A stretch of 64,000 nt of DNA from Acidobacteriota bacterium (GCA_020439745.1 JAGQSC010000050.1:124001-188000), one strand, 5' to 3'; positions 44,249 through 53,204 are shown, counted from the stretch's first letter. Numbers and translations: made by a program. Notes: generated from the letters alone by a model not told the origin.

Positions 44249-44518
44249 ATGCCCCATGTTCATTTCACGCCCCATTTGCGTCGGCATTTGCAGTGCAACG
44301 ACCTCGTGACATCAGCGTATTCTTTGGATGCCGTCCTCAAGCATTGCTTTCAATCCATCCCAGCATTGAAACACTACATCATGGACGACAATGGTCACAT
44401 ACGCCAGCATATTGCTGTGTTCATTGACGGGTCTTTGGTGAAGAGTCGCACCAATCTGAAGGTTGCGCTTAACCACGATAGTGAAATTTACATCATGCAG
44501 GCATTGTCGGGAGGTTGA
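44249..44518 (+). CDS. MoaD/ThiS-like sulfur-carrier protein
   Basis: 89 residues, ending in ALSGG: the terminal Gly-Gly is the activated tail of the ubiquitin-like MoaD/ThiS family. 'HIAVFIDGSLVKSRTNLKVAL' and 'SEIYIMQALSGG' match the beta-grasp fold. The start has a weak ribosome site. It directly precedes a BNR propeller gene with one base between, a pairing seen in several phyla. Its specific pathway (molybdopterin, thiamine or amino-acid sulfur transfer) is not evident, as no E1-like or MoaE gene lies nearby. Confidence 0.8.
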   Translation: MPHVHFTPHLRRHLQCNDLVTSAYSLDAVLKHCFQSIPALKHYIMDDNGHIRQHIAVFIDGSLVKSRTNLKVALNHDSEIYIMQALSGG

Positions 44519-44519
44519 T

Positions 44520-45587
44520 ATGGCTCAACTTTTGGTATCGACGCGAAAAGGGCTGTTCGAAATTAGCCAACGGGGTTCTGAGTTCAAGATCGATGCGGTC
44601 CATTTTTTGGGAGATCCGGTCACCCTCACATTATGGGACCCAACTCGAGAAACATTATTTGCAGCGTTGAATCTGGGGCATTTCGGCGTGAAGTTCCGCA
44701 GAAAACAGCGTGCCGGTGCGTGGGAGGACCTGGATCCGCCCAGCTTGGCCGAGGTCCCTTCAACTGAAGACCCAACGCCCAGTGTTCAGCAGATATGGTC
44801 TTTAACCATGGACCCCAAAGGAACGCTTTGGGCCGGAACCATACCTGCAGCCTTATTTAGATCCGAAGATCAGGGTGCCACTTGGACATTGAATCAGGCC
44901 TTATGGCAAGAACCGACACGAACCGCTTGGTTTGGGGGAGGATACGACCAGGCGGGTATTCACACGTTGTTGGTACACCCGAACGATCCTGACCAATTGA
45001 CCGTAGGTATTTCCTGTGGCGGCGTTTGGCATTCAGCCGATGGCGGACAGTCCTTCCATCCCCGATGTCAAGGGTTACGCGCCGAATACATGCCCCCTGA
45101 AAAGCAGTCCGCCCCAGAAGCTCAAGACCCGCATATGATTGCTCAATGCCAAGCGGATCCGGCAACTTTGTGGATGCAGCACCACAATGGGATTTTCGTC
45201 ACACGAGATTATGCGGTCACATGGCGTGAAATACGCGATGTGGCTCCGTCCGTTTTCGGTTTTGCAGTCGCCGTTCATCCCGACGATCCGAACACCGCTT
45301 GGTTTGTTCCGGCAGTTAAGGATGAATGCCGCGTGCCGCGTGACGCTCGAGTGGTGGTCAATCGCACGCGCGACGGAGGGAAGTCTTTTGAAACACTGAC
45401 AAACGGTCTGCCTTCGTCCGAGGCATACGACCTGGTTTATCGACACGCCTTGGCCATTCATGCCGACGGTGATCAACTGGCATTTGGCAGCACCACAGGA
45501 GGTTTGTGGATCACGCACAACCAGGGAGATTCATGGCGAATGATCCCGATGCGGCTTCCGCCAATCTATGCCGTCGCCTTCAAGTAG
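44520..45587 (+). CDS. BNR/sialidase-like beta-propeller protein
   Basis: 355 residues from the ATG at 44520; its Shine-Dalgarno GGGAGG is formed by the Gly-Gly codons of the upstream carrier. BNR Asp-box-like repeats recur ('SEDQGATWT', 'SADGGQSFH', 'TRDYAVTWR', 'TRDGGKSFE', 'THNQGDSWR'), about 40-60 residues apart, giving a six- or seven-bladed propeller. There is no signal peptide, so it is probably cytoplasmic. The sialidase catalytic Arg triad is not apparent, so enzymatic glycosidase activity is doubtful. It probably works with the MoaD-like partner. Confidence 0.8.
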   Translation: MAQLLVSTRKGLFEISQRGSEFKIDAVHFLGDPVTLTLWDPTRETLFAALNLGHFGVKFRRKQRAGAWEDLDPPSLAEVPSTEDPTPSVQQIWSLTMDPKGTLWAGTIPAALFRSEDQGATWTLNQALWQEPTRTAWFGGGYDQAGIHTLLVHPNDPDQLTVGISCGGVWHSADGGQSFHPRCQGLRAEYMPPEKQSAPEAQDPHMIAQCQADPATLWMQHHNGIFVTRDYAVTWREIRDVAPSVFGFAVAVHPDDPNTAWFVPAVKDECRVPRDARVVVNRTRDGGKSFETLTNGLPSSEAYDLVYRHALAIHADGDQLAFGSTTGGLWITHNQGDSWRMIPMRLPPIYAVAFK

Positions 45588-45588
45588 T

Positions 45589-46839
45589 TCAGGGTTCAAG
45601 CACCTGCTGATCGTCATCGACCACTGCCGGCGTTGCACGAAGTTGATAAATTCGGCGGTCATCGGCCCGAACAATTTCAACGGATATTCCAGCCAAATCT
45701 ATCTGTGTTCCCACATCAGGAATACGACCCAACGTGGTAAAGATGTGACCCCCGATTGTGTCCACGTCGTCGTTGCTCAACTCCACGTGAAAAAGCTGTT
45801 CGAAATCATCTACATGAATACGACCATCTAACAGATAGGACCCGTCGCCTTGCTGGATGATTTCGTCACTATCCGGCGTCTCATGTTCGTCATGGATCTC
45901 ACCCACGATCTCTTCAATGACATCCTCCAGCGTGATGAGTCCCGACGTTCCGTGGTAGGGGTCCAAAACGACAGCCATTTGAATCCGAGTCCGGAGCATC
46001 TCTTCTAGCAGATCCGCGACACTTAGATCTTCTTGAACATAAAGGATAGGCATGACCAATTGGGCAACCGTTTCCTCTTCATGATTCACCAGATCTTTAA
46101 GGCGAATGATGCCTTCGATTGAGTCTATGTCGGTGCTGTACACCGGGAGTCGCGAAAAACTGCAGGCTTTGAAGGTATCTAGAACATCCGCACGGTCCAT
46201 AGTGATGGGCACGCAGCGCATGTCTGTTCGCGGTGTCATAATTTCGCGAGCCACCGTTTCATCAATGTTCAGAATGTTCTGCACCAGGGCGCGCTGTTTT
46301 TCTTCGATCCAGCCTTCTTCGGTGCCTGCCTCGATATATGCGTTGATCTCTTCTGGCGTTTCCTCTTCATCGTCAGACCGCTTTTCTTCATAGCGCTCTC
46401 CGATTTCCGCAAGGAAATGGGTCAGGTTGGCGAACAATGCAAAGGGAACAAAAAACCATCGAATCAGCGGATATAGCCTCACCAAGAAGGCTTCCGTGTG
46501 ATGGCGCGCCAAATAGTTTGGCAACACCACATCGGCAAAAATCGCATATGTCGCCAACAGAGCTACTGTGGCTAATGAAATCCCAAAAGAAAGAAACACC
46601 ACTGAAGCCACTGCCACGAGGCACACGGCATCCAGCATTTGCATGGAACTTTCCAAACGATGAGGCTGGGATAGTGCTTTCGCTAATATTGGTTTTTCGA
46701 CGCGCATGCGTTCAGCAAGCGCTTTACGGTAGATATCACCAATCCCCAAATAGCCAGTGCGGACTAGATTGTTCAAAAGACGTATCACAATCAGCAGGCT
46801 CAAAATCACCCAAACCGCGTTGCCTAATTCACGAATCAT
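45589..46839 (-). CDS. CorC/HlyC-type membrane protein with CBS pair
   Basis: 416 residues. An N-terminal CNNM-like membrane region has about three helices (8-26, 72-105, 120-140). It is followed by two CBS domains (about 190-310; 'IMTPRTDMRCVPI', 'SRLPVYSTDIDSIEGII', 'GTSGLITLEDVIEEIVGEI') and a CorC_HlyC domain ('GRIHVDDFEQLF', 'DDVDTIGGHIFTTLGRIP'). Such proteins are linked to Mg2+ or Co2+ efflux or regulation. It overlaps the ybeY stop by 4 bp; ybeY-corC is a common bacterial pair. Confidence 0.92.
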   Translation of the reverse strand: MIRELGNAVWVILSLLIVIRLLNNLVRTGYLGIGDIYRKALAERMRVEKPILAKALSQPHRLESSMQMLDAVCLVAVASVVFLSFGISLATVALLATYAIFADVVLPNYLARHHTEAFLVRLYPLIRWFFVPFALFANLTHFLAEIGERYEEKRSDDEEETPEEINAYIEAGTEEGWIEEKQRALVQNILNIDETVAREIMTPRTDMRCVPITMDRADVLDTFKACSFSRLPVYSTDIDSIEGIIRLKDLVNHEEETVAQLVMPILYVQEDLSVADLLEEMLRTRIQMAVVLDPYHGTSGLITLEDVIEEIVGEIHDEHETPDSDEIIQQGDGSYLLDGRIHVDDFEQLFHVELSNDDVDTIGGHIFTTLGRIPDVGTQIDLAGISVEIVRADDRRIYQLRATPAVVDDDQQVLEP

Positions 46840-47285
46840 GAACGGTCCTCAAAAAAAGAGCCCAATTTTTGTCTGATCCTTGATTGCTCTGCAACCATTT
46901 CTCCTTGATCCGTTTCATGGTCAAAACCAAGTAAGTGCAGCACGCCATGAAGTACCAAAAAACGCAATTCCACGGCCAAGCTTTGGCCCAATTCGGCAGC
47001 TTGTTGTTTGGCTCGGTTCACGTTTACGACCACATCGCCCAAATGGTTCCACTCCGGATGGGGGTGTTGAGGAAACGAAAGTACGTCGGTGGGCCTATCC
47101 TTGTTTCGATAGTCGCGATTGAGTGTCTGAATACGGGCATCATTGGTAAAAACCAGACTGCATTCGGCTTGGCCCAACCCCAGTTCCAAAGCCAGCTCAT
47201 CGAGGAATCGCGTCAAGTCAAACGACGGAGGTTCCGCCTCGTCTGCTTCCCACAAAACATCCCATTGAACCGATTGACTCGCCAT
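46836..47285 (-). CDS. ybeY: Endoribonuclease YbeY
   Basis: 149 residues, usual length. The zinc motif HGVLHLLGFDH (HxxxHxxxxxH) is present, preceded by 'RDYRNKDRPTDVLSFP' and 'LGDVVVN', which are diagnostic. It is a metal-dependent RNase needed for 16S 3'-end maturation and 70S quality control. It overlaps corC downstream. Confidence 0.97.
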   Translation of the reverse strand: MASQSVQWDVLWEADEAEPPSFDLTRFLDELALELGLGQAECSLVFTNDARIQTLNRDYRNKDRPTDVLSFPQHPHPEWNHLGDVVVNVNRAKQQAAELGQSLAVELRFLVLHGVLHLLGFDHETDQGEMVAEQSRIRQKLGSFFEDRS

Positions 47286-47422
47286 ATCACCGCAATGTGT
47301 TCTTTAACAACGACTGACATCATAACAGAATCGCCCACATTTCGAGTACCCGGAAGCCAGGATCGACCCGTGGATGTTGCGACCCAATCTCTTAGGTCAC
47401 TGACGACAGAGTCCAAACTATA

Positions 47423-48445
47423 ATGAGTGTCATGTCACTCGCACTCTTGTTCTTACTGCAGCAGATCCAGCCAAAGTCACAATGGCAGGTGCCCTTTTTC
47501 CCGGTGCAACAGGCCGCAATTAATGACGAAAACAAGATGTTCTTTGCCACAGGAAGCGAATTGTACCTCTATGATTTCGCGGGCGAGTTGATTGAGCGGA
47601 GAGCCGTTGAAACAGTCCCTGAATGGGCTTTCAGCACTCAATTGCAGCAGTTTTGCTTGGTAGACCGACATCGATTGATATGTTTTGACCAGAACTTACA
47701 AATGGTATGGTCAAGGCAAATAGAACCTTTGATTGAACAGCCTTTCAGATTTAGAAGCCGGATTGCGCTGCCCTTTAAGCGAAGTATCACGCTCATGAAC
47801 CCAGCCGATGGCCAAATCGATCGCGCCTTGTTTTTAGAAGGGGGTATCGAAAAGGTCCATACATTGGGATCGTTGATGCTCGTCTCTGGCTTAGATGGCC
47901 AAAACCGATTTTGGGATGAGGCATTGACACCTTGGCACATCGCCGCACAAGATCGACTGGAGGCGTCCAGCATCGTCTTCATTGAGCGCGGGCCCGATCA
48001 ATCCATTGCAGTCGCCTATGCCAACCGATCCATCCAACTCATTCGACCAAATTGGAAGAGCATGTGGCAACGCCAATTTGTCGTTGATGTGGCTCTAAGA
48101 CCGGTTTGGCTCGGATCAGCCCATAAACCGGTACTGGCCGTCGCTACCCATGCCCGAGATGTTCGTTTCTACAATATCAAGGGTCGAGAGCTCTGGCGGG
48201 TGAACCTGTCGGACCGCCCCTCATCGATGGTGCTGATGAATCCCCACACGCTGGCGGTGACACACCAGGAACTCAGCGATGTGGTTTGGATCTTACCGGA
48301 GGCGCAGCAAACACACAGGGTGAAACGCGACACGCATCTCACCCATGTGTTGCAAAATCAAGGACATGTGATATTTATTGGTTACGACGGAATCATAAGC
48401 AGTTATGAAAAAGTACTACACGACAGCCCCGAGGTGACACCTTGA
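47423..48445 (+). CDS. Secreted or periplasmic beta-propeller-like hypothetical protein
   Basis: 340 residues. A short N-terminal hydrophobic run (SLALLFLLQQ) may be a signal peptide. The rest shows repeated strands with WD/PQQ-like spacing ('FFATGSELYLYDFAGELIERR', 'LVDRHRLICFDQNLQMVWSRQ', 'DVRFYNIKGRELWRVNLS'), so a propeller is likely; no named family was recognised. The ribosome site is weak. The end overlaps the FAD oxidoreductase start (TTGA), suggesting co-translation. Confidence 0.6.
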   Translation: MSVMSLALLFLLQQIQPKSQWQVPFFPVQQAAINDENKMFFATGSELYLYDFAGELIERRAVETVPEWAFSTQLQQFCLVDRHRLICFDQNLQMVWSRQIEPLIEQPFRFRSRIALPFKRSITLMNPADGQIDRALFLEGGIEKVHTLGSLMLVSGLDGQNRFWDEALTPWHIAAQDRLEASSIVFIERGPDQSIAVAYANRSIQLIRPNWKSMWQRQFVVDVALRPVWLGSAHKPVLAVATHARDVRFYNIKGRELWRVNLSDRPSSMVLMNPHTLAVTHQELSDVVWILPEAQQTHRVKRDTHLTHVLQNQGHVIFIGYDGIISSYEKVLHDSPEVTP

Positions 48446-49785
48446 GCAAAGCCACAATGATTGCTGTAATTGGCGGCGCCTGTGCCGGATCTGAGTTTGC
48501 GGGTAAACTTGCGGAAGCGGGGCACGAGGTTTTTGTTTTCGAACAAAACCAACTGCCGTACGGAAAAATTGAAGACGGACTGCCACGCTGGCATGAGAAG
48601 CTTCAACGTCGTGAGATGGACCTGATTGACCAGCGCCTGGACCGGGAAGGCGTCCACTTCATCCCTAATTGCCGGTTGGGTGAGGACTTGACGATTGAAC
48701 AACTTCGTCGTGAGTGGGGCTTTCCGATCGTCGTCATGGCCAACGGCGCATGGAAAGATCGAGGCGTGCGCCTGGAGGGTCTTGATCAGGTGAAAGACCA
48801 GAGTTTCTTGTATCAGAACCCGTTCGTGTATTGGTTCAATCACTATCAAGACGCCAATTATTCCGGCCCGACCTACACGATCAAGCCGGGTACTGTCATC
48901 TTCGGTGGAGGACTTGCATCTATCGATGTCGCGAAGATTTGTCAATTTGAACTCGCTCTCCAGAAACTTCGCGATCACGGCATTGACGAAAACGTGGTGC
49001 AACTGGAACATTACGGTTTGGCAAAGACGGCCGAGAAACACAATTTATCACCGGAAATCTTTGATTTCGAGCCAGCCGTCATCGTATATCGAAGGCGCAT
49101 CGAAGACATGCCTTTGGTACCTTTGGACGACGACGCTGACGAAGCCCGTCTTGAGAAAGCAAAAATGGTCCGAAAAAAGATCATCGCCAATGCCACTGAT
49201 CGTTACGGCTTTAGAGTCTTACCCTTGCACGTGCCAAAACGCTTGATCACGGAACAGGGATCTGTGACAGGGGTAGAGCTCCAACAGACGAAAATCGAAA
49301 ATGGGCGTGTCATCCTCCAGGGCGAAACGTATGTCCAGCCCACTTCATGTGTCATCAGTTCCATCGGTAGTATTCCAGAACCCATTGACGGTGTGAACAT
49401 GGTTGGGGAGCTCTATGACACATCAGACAAAACTACAGGTGCCTTGAACCAAATAGAGGGTGTCTACTGTGCTGGAAATGCCATTACCGGCAAGGGGAAC
49501 ATCAAGGCCTCGCTGAAAAGTGCCCAGAATTTGGCAGGACTCACCCTTGCGGGTTTAGAAAATACAGATGCTGCACACCAGGCAGCCATGGAAGCACAAC
49601 GCGAGGAGACTCGAGTTCATGTGGCCAAACTCCTCGACTACGCGGGTTCGTTGCCAGAAATGAGCCCTGACGTGAAAGCGTCAATCCGCACGCGAATTGC
49701 CGCCATGCAACTGGACAGAAAGTTCGTGTCATACCGCGATTGGCGTGACAAGACATGGCAACAGAGACACCCTAACCCAGCTTGA
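48442..49785 (+). CDS. FAD/NAD(P)-dependent oxidoreductase (GltD/adrenodoxin-reductase-like)
   Basis: 447 residues from a TTG with GAGG upstream. The FAD-binding site reads IAVIGGACAGSEFAGKL (a GxGxxG variant), then 'HEVFVFEQNQLPYGKIEDGLPRW', resembling the PYGLVRYGVAPDH motif of ferredoxin-NADP reductases. An NADP-binding motif 'TVIFGGGLASIDVAKI' and a C-terminal FAD contact 'GVYCAGNAITGKGNIKASL' follow. An unusually acidic insert sits near residues 225-245. The electron acceptor is unknown. The gene lies between a propeller gene and the PTS promoter, with an 82 bp gap to the PTS genes. Confidence 0.82.
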   Translation: MSKATMIAVIGGACAGSEFAGKLAEAGHEVFVFEQNQLPYGKIEDGLPRWHEKLQRREMDLIDQRLDREGVHFIPNCRLGEDLTIEQLRREWGFPIVVMANGAWKDRGVRLEGLDQVKDQSFLYQNPFVYWFNHYQDANYSGPTYTIKPGTVIFGGGLASIDVAKICQFELALQKLRDHGIDENVVQLEHYGLAKTAEKHNLSPEIFDFEPAVIVYRRRIEDMPLVPLDDDADEARLEKAKMVRKKIIANATDRYGFRVLPLHVPKRLITEQGSVTGVELQQTKIENGRVILQGETYVQPTSCVISSIGSIPEPIDGVNMVGELYDTSDKTTGALNQIEGVYCAGNAITGKGNIKASLKSAQNLAGLTLAGLENTDAAHQAAMEAQREETRVHVAKLLDYAGSLPEMSPDVKASIRTRIAAMQLDRKFVSYRDWRDKTWQQRHPNPA

Positions 49786-49826
49786 CCCCAATCAACCGTC
49801 CCAGGTATAAATGTGTTTGATCCTGG
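49782..49826 (+). promoter_or_regulatory. Promoter of the PTS operon with flanking inverted repeat
   Basis: TTGACC (49782-49787) and TATAAA (49806-49811) are separated by 18 bp. An inverted repeat CCAGG...CCTGG (49801-49805 and 49822-49826) brackets the -10 box and start region with 16 bp between arms. The boxes are near consensus; the repeat as an operator is inference. Confidence 0.6.
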
Positions 49827-49852
49827 TTCAAAGCAACACACTTGGAAGGAGA

Positions 49853-49861
49853 ATGATCTAG
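49853..49861 (+). other. Two-codon mini-ORF before the EIIA gene
   Basis: The sequence ATG ATC TAG lies just behind the purine-rich AAGGAGA and ends 6 bases before the true ATG at 49868. The best Shine-Dalgarno is 16 bases from the real start, which has only a weak GAG nearby. A start-stop element or coincidence. Confidence 0.35.
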
Positions 49862-49867
49862 AGCATC

Positions 49868-50272
49868 ATGATCGGCACACTTATCGTCAGTCATGGCAAT
49901 GTGGCAAAAGCAATGATAGAAGCCACGCAGCACATCATTGGTCGCAGTGATTTCGTCGATTTCTACTGTGTAGGTTGGGAAGAAACGATTCAGGAAGCCG
50001 AATCCAAAGTGAACCAAAAAATTGCCGAACTTGACATGGGCGATGGAGTGCTATTGCTCACGGACATGTTTGGTGGGACGCCCACGAATGTGGCACTTTC
50101 CTACTCTGGCGATTCCAAGATTGAAGTTATTACCGGCGTCAATCTGCCGATGATCATGAAGGCCATGACGCTTTCGCCTGATGTATCTCTGTATCAAGCG
50201 GCACGACAACTCAAGGAGCAAGCACAGAAAGCGATTTATTTAACCTCAGAACTCGCTGGGAGCAGCACATGA
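49868..50272 (+). CDS. PTS EIIA component, mannose family
   Basis: 134 residues. It opens with MIGTLIVSHGN, where His9 is the expected phosphorylation site, and continues with 'DMGDGVLLLTDMFGGTPTNVA', the conserved core of EIIA-Man. No IIB, IIC or IID gene is present, so it may be a regulatory end-point of the relay rather than a transporter part. The stop overlaps the HPr start (ATGA). Confidence 0.92.
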   Translation: MIGTLIVSHGNVAKAMIEATQHIIGRSDFVDFYCVGWEETIQEAESKVNQKIAELDMGDGVLLLTDMFGGTPTNVALSYSGDSKIEVITGVNLPMIMKAMTLSPDVSLYQAARQLKEQAQKAIYLTSELAGSST

Positions 50273-50538
50273 TTGAACGCTCATTGGAAATCACCAACAA
50301 AAAAGGGCTGCATGCTCGCGCTGCTGCAAAACTAATCAATCTCACACACAATTTCCAATCTGACGTGTATATCAGCAAAGGGGACAACGAAGTCAACGGA
50401 AAATCGATCCTGGGATTGTTGATGTTGGCCGCCCATCAAGGTACTTGGGTGACCGTCAAGGTTGAAGGTAATGATGAAGACACCGCTTTAGAGAGCATTT
50501 GTGAGCTGATCAACGGAAAATTCCAGGAAAATGAGTGA
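50269..50538 (+). CDS. ptsH: PTS phosphocarrier protein HPr
   Basis: 89 residues. Active-site His15 lies in KKGLHARAA and a conserved Ser46 lies in VNGKSILGLLML, the site for HPr kinase/phosphorylase in other bacteria. It passes phosphate from enzyme I to the EIIA encoded just upstream. Ser46 suggests HprK-type control, though no hprK is in the window. It is followed by ptsI after 3 bp. Confidence 0.97.
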   Translation: MIERSLEITNKKGLHARAAAKLINLTHNFQSDVYISKGDNEVNGKSILGLLMLAAHQGTWVTVKVEGNDEDTALESICELINGKFQENE

Positions 50539-50541
50539 TCT

Positions 50542-52329
50542 ATGGAAGTAGTTGAAGGCGTCGGGATCGCGTCTGGTATCGCTATCGGCGAGGTTCTCCT
50601 ACTTCTGGACGAAGAAACCGTTGTTTTCAAGGAGAACATTGACGCGGATCAGGTCGAAGCCGAAACGAAAAGGTTTGACGAGGCCATCGATGAGGCTCGA
50701 AAACAAATATCTGCAATCAAGGACCAAGTAAGCAACAAGATTGGTGAGGAACACGCGTTTATTTTCGAGGCTCACCTGCTCTTCTTGGACGACCAGGGTC
50801 TCATCAAGGAAACCAAACAGTACATCGCGTCCCACCATTGCAAAGCCCAATGGGCCTTCAATCAGGTTTTGCTTTCATTACTCCAACAATTCGATGAATT
50901 GGGTGACCCCTATTTCGTTGAAAGAGGCAAGGACCTTGAAGATGTGGGCAAGCGAATTCTGAAAATCCTCAAAGGCGATGACCCCTTCGGTTTTCAGAAC
51001 CTAAATCAAGACATCATCATCGTTGGCAGTGAGTTTGGTCCCTCAAATATCACCACATTCGACAACCCCAACATTTTGGGATTTGCCACGGACCTAGGGG
51101 GCCAAACAACCCACACAGCCATCATTGCAAAAGCACTTGGATTGCCAGCCGTCCTTGGCCTTCACGACATATCCCATCGCGTCAACTCAGGTGACATCAT
51201 CATCCTCGATAGCATCAAGGGTAAAGTCGTTATCAATCCAGACGCCAAAACGCTGGCCGAATATCGCAAAAGCAAAGCGGCTTACAAGCGTGACATTGCC
51301 CGCTATATCAAGGCCACCGAAAAAGACGCGATCACGAAAGATGGACAATCCGTCAGTTTGCTGGCAAATATCGAGATCCCTCACGAAGCCGAATCTGCCA
51401 TGAAATTCGGTGCACGCGGGATCGGACTGTACCGCACGGAATTCTTGTTTCTGCACTATGCACCTGATTTTCCAAGCGAAGACATTCACTACGAAACCTA
51501 TTGTCAGATTGCCGGGCATGTGGCGCCCGAACCCGTCACCATACGAACGTTGGATTTGGGCGGAGAGAAATTCTTCCACAGGGCCTTCGTCAAGGAAAAG
51601 GAACTCAATCCCGTCATGGGACTTCGCGGAGTGCGCCTGTGCCTATTTCGCAAAGATATTTTCCGTACACAGCTCCGGGGTTTACTTCGTGCGGCGGCGC
51701 TCCATGCCAATATCCGAGTCATGTTTCCTCTGATCACATCGGTAGACGAGTTTAAGACCGTACGGGCGTTCGTGAGCTCGGTCGCCGATGAAATGCAAGC
51801 TGAAGGGCAGAACATTCGCCGAAACTTGGATTTGGGCGTGATGATTGAGGTGCCATCTGCGGCATTAGTCGCCGACCATTTGGCCGCTGAAGTGGATTTC
51901 TTTTCCATAGGCTCCAATGATCTCATTCAGTATTTCTTGGCGATCGATCGGGCAAATGATGATGTCAATTACCTTTACGACCCTTTTCACCCCGGTGTCA
52001 TACGGTTGCTGAAACACATTATTGATGAAGGCCACCGAGCGGGAATTGATGTGAGCTGTTGCGGTGAAATGGCCTCATCGCCTCTTTACGCTGCATTACT
52101 CATGCATTTGGGTCTCACCAATCTATCGATGAACCCTGCCTCCGTGCCCACTATTCACCACCTGGTCCGAGAGCTGAATCTGAGCGAACTGCGCCGGCTA
52201 GTTCCTGAACCCACTTCGTTTATGACCGGAGACGCGGCCCGGACCGCTTTCAAACAAGGGCTAAGGAACCTTTTGAAAGTGAAATCCTACAAACACCTCA
52301 TCGAGAATCAAGGTCGAAAGGCAACCTAG
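50542..52329 (+). CDS. ptsI: Phosphoenolpyruvate-protein phosphotransferase (enzyme I)
   Basis: 595 residues, the usual size is 570-580. The N-terminal domain begins 'VEGVGIASGIAIGEV' with the active His191 in GGQTTHTAII; the PEP-binding barrel has 'GARGIGLYRTEFLFL', 'VMIEVPSAALVADHLA', 'IGSNDLIQYFLAIDR' and the catalytic Cys in CCGEMASSP. It starts the PEP-dependent phosphorelay to HPr and EIIA. The last base of its stop is the first base of the next start codon. Confidence 0.97.
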   Translation: MEVVEGVGIASGIAIGEVLLLLDEETVVFKENIDADQVEAETKRFDEAIDEARKQISAIKDQVSNKIGEEHAFIFEAHLLFLDDQGLIKETKQYIASHHCKAQWAFNQVLLSLLQQFDELGDPYFVERGKDLEDVGKRILKILKGDDPFGFQNLNQDIIIVGSEFGPSNITTFDNPNILGFATDLGGQTTHTAIIAKALGLPAVLGLHDISHRVNSGDIIILDSIKGKVVINPDAKTLAEYRKSKAAYKRDIARYIKATEKDAITKDGQSVSLLANIEIPHEAESAMKFGARGIGLYRTEFLFLHYAPDFPSEDIHYETYCQIAGHVAPEPVTIRTLDLGGEKFFHRAFVKEKELNPVMGLRGVRLCLFRKDIFRTQLRGLLRAAALHANIRVMFPLITSVDEFKTVRAFVSSVADEMQAEGQNIRRNLDLGVMIEVPSAALVADHLAAEVDFFSIGSNDLIQYFLAIDRANDDVNYLYDPFHPGVIRLLKHIIDEGHRAGIDVSCCGEMASSPLYAALLMHLGLTNLSMNPASVPTIHHLVRELNLSELRRLVPEPTSFMTGDAARTAFKQGLRNLLKVKSYKHLIENQGRKAT

Positions 52330-53204
52330 TGACTGCGCTCATCATTGGGTACACTTTGGTCGGCTTTCTGATCGGACACGTCATCCGACGTCTGATCCCT
52401 CGTCTTCTGAATCTAAAAGACCGAAGCTTACCTTTTGCTTGGCCTTGGCTGGAACTGACTGGCGGAATCATGTTCGCCGTAACCAGTTGGCGATTCGACG
52501 CAATGGCTGCCCTGCCTTGGCTATTGTTTTGCAGCGTAACACTTGCGGCTATTGGCACCGATTACGGATTCAAGCTCATACCTGACGAGGTCCAGCTGGT
52601 GGGCATCGTGTTGGGTGTGATTGCATCCACGTGGCAACCGGAGCCGATCCTATCATTCTTAGGGCATAAACAACTCATTTGGTCCATGCTCGGTAGCGCC
52701 AACCCTCATGTCGCGGGCGCGGCCCTTTCCATCAGCGGAGCCATTAGCGGCTTCGTGTTTTTGGGTCTAGCCCGATGGGTGTTGGGTCGCATGGCTGGGA
52801 TGGATGTCATGGGATTTGGCGATGTCAAGTTCATGGCGCTTCTGGGCGCGTTCGTGGGCCCGGAAATGGCTGTCGTGATTCTCTTTCCGTCGTCAATCAT
52901 CGGCATTGTCAGCGGCGTAACGGTACGCCTTATCTACGGCATTCCCCACGCGCCGTTTGGTCCGCCCCTCGCATTTGGGGCTATGGTCATGGCCTATTTT
53001 CACAATGAACTGGTCCATTCGGTGTCCGCCTTTTACGGCCGTCTTTTCAGCTTACCCAAATCATTCAATCTGATTTTCTTTTTCGTACTGATTGCCACGC
53101 TTGTTTGGTTGCTACTGCGTATCAAGAAACGGGCCTCGATGTATTCCAAAATGATCGAACGCGACTACGAAGAAATCTCTCAGCACATTGAGGAGGATTC
53201 GTGA
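52329..53204 (+). CDS. Type IV prepilin peptidase-like (A24) protein lacking the zinc/methylase loop
   Basis: 291 residues from a GTG sharing one base with the ptsI stop. About seven helices are visible. The two peptidase aspartates are kept: 'GTDYGFKLIPDEVQLVG' (near residue 80) and 'GFGDVKFMALLGAFVGP' (near 163). The N-terminal region where PilD has two CxxC pairs and the N-methylase loop is reduced to 'NLKDRSLPFAWPWLEL', with no Cys. It should cleave but probably cannot methylate prepilins. A C-terminal helix and basic-acidic tail are extra. It is coupled to the Lon-like gene (4 bp overlap). Confidence 0.8.
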   Translation: MTALIIGYTLVGFLIGHVIRRLIPRLLNLKDRSLPFAWPWLELTGGIMFAVTSWRFDAMAALPWLLFCSVTLAAIGTDYGFKLIPDEVQLVGIVLGVIASTWQPEPILSFLGHKQLIWSMLGSANPHVAGAALSISGAISGFVFLGLARWVLGRMAGMDVMGFGDVKFMALLGAFVGPEMAVVILFPSSIIGIVSGVTVRLIYGIPHAPFGPPLAFGAMVMAYFHNELVHSVSAFYGRLFSLPKSFNLIFFFVLIATLVWLLLRIKKRASMYSKMIERDYEEISQHIEEDS

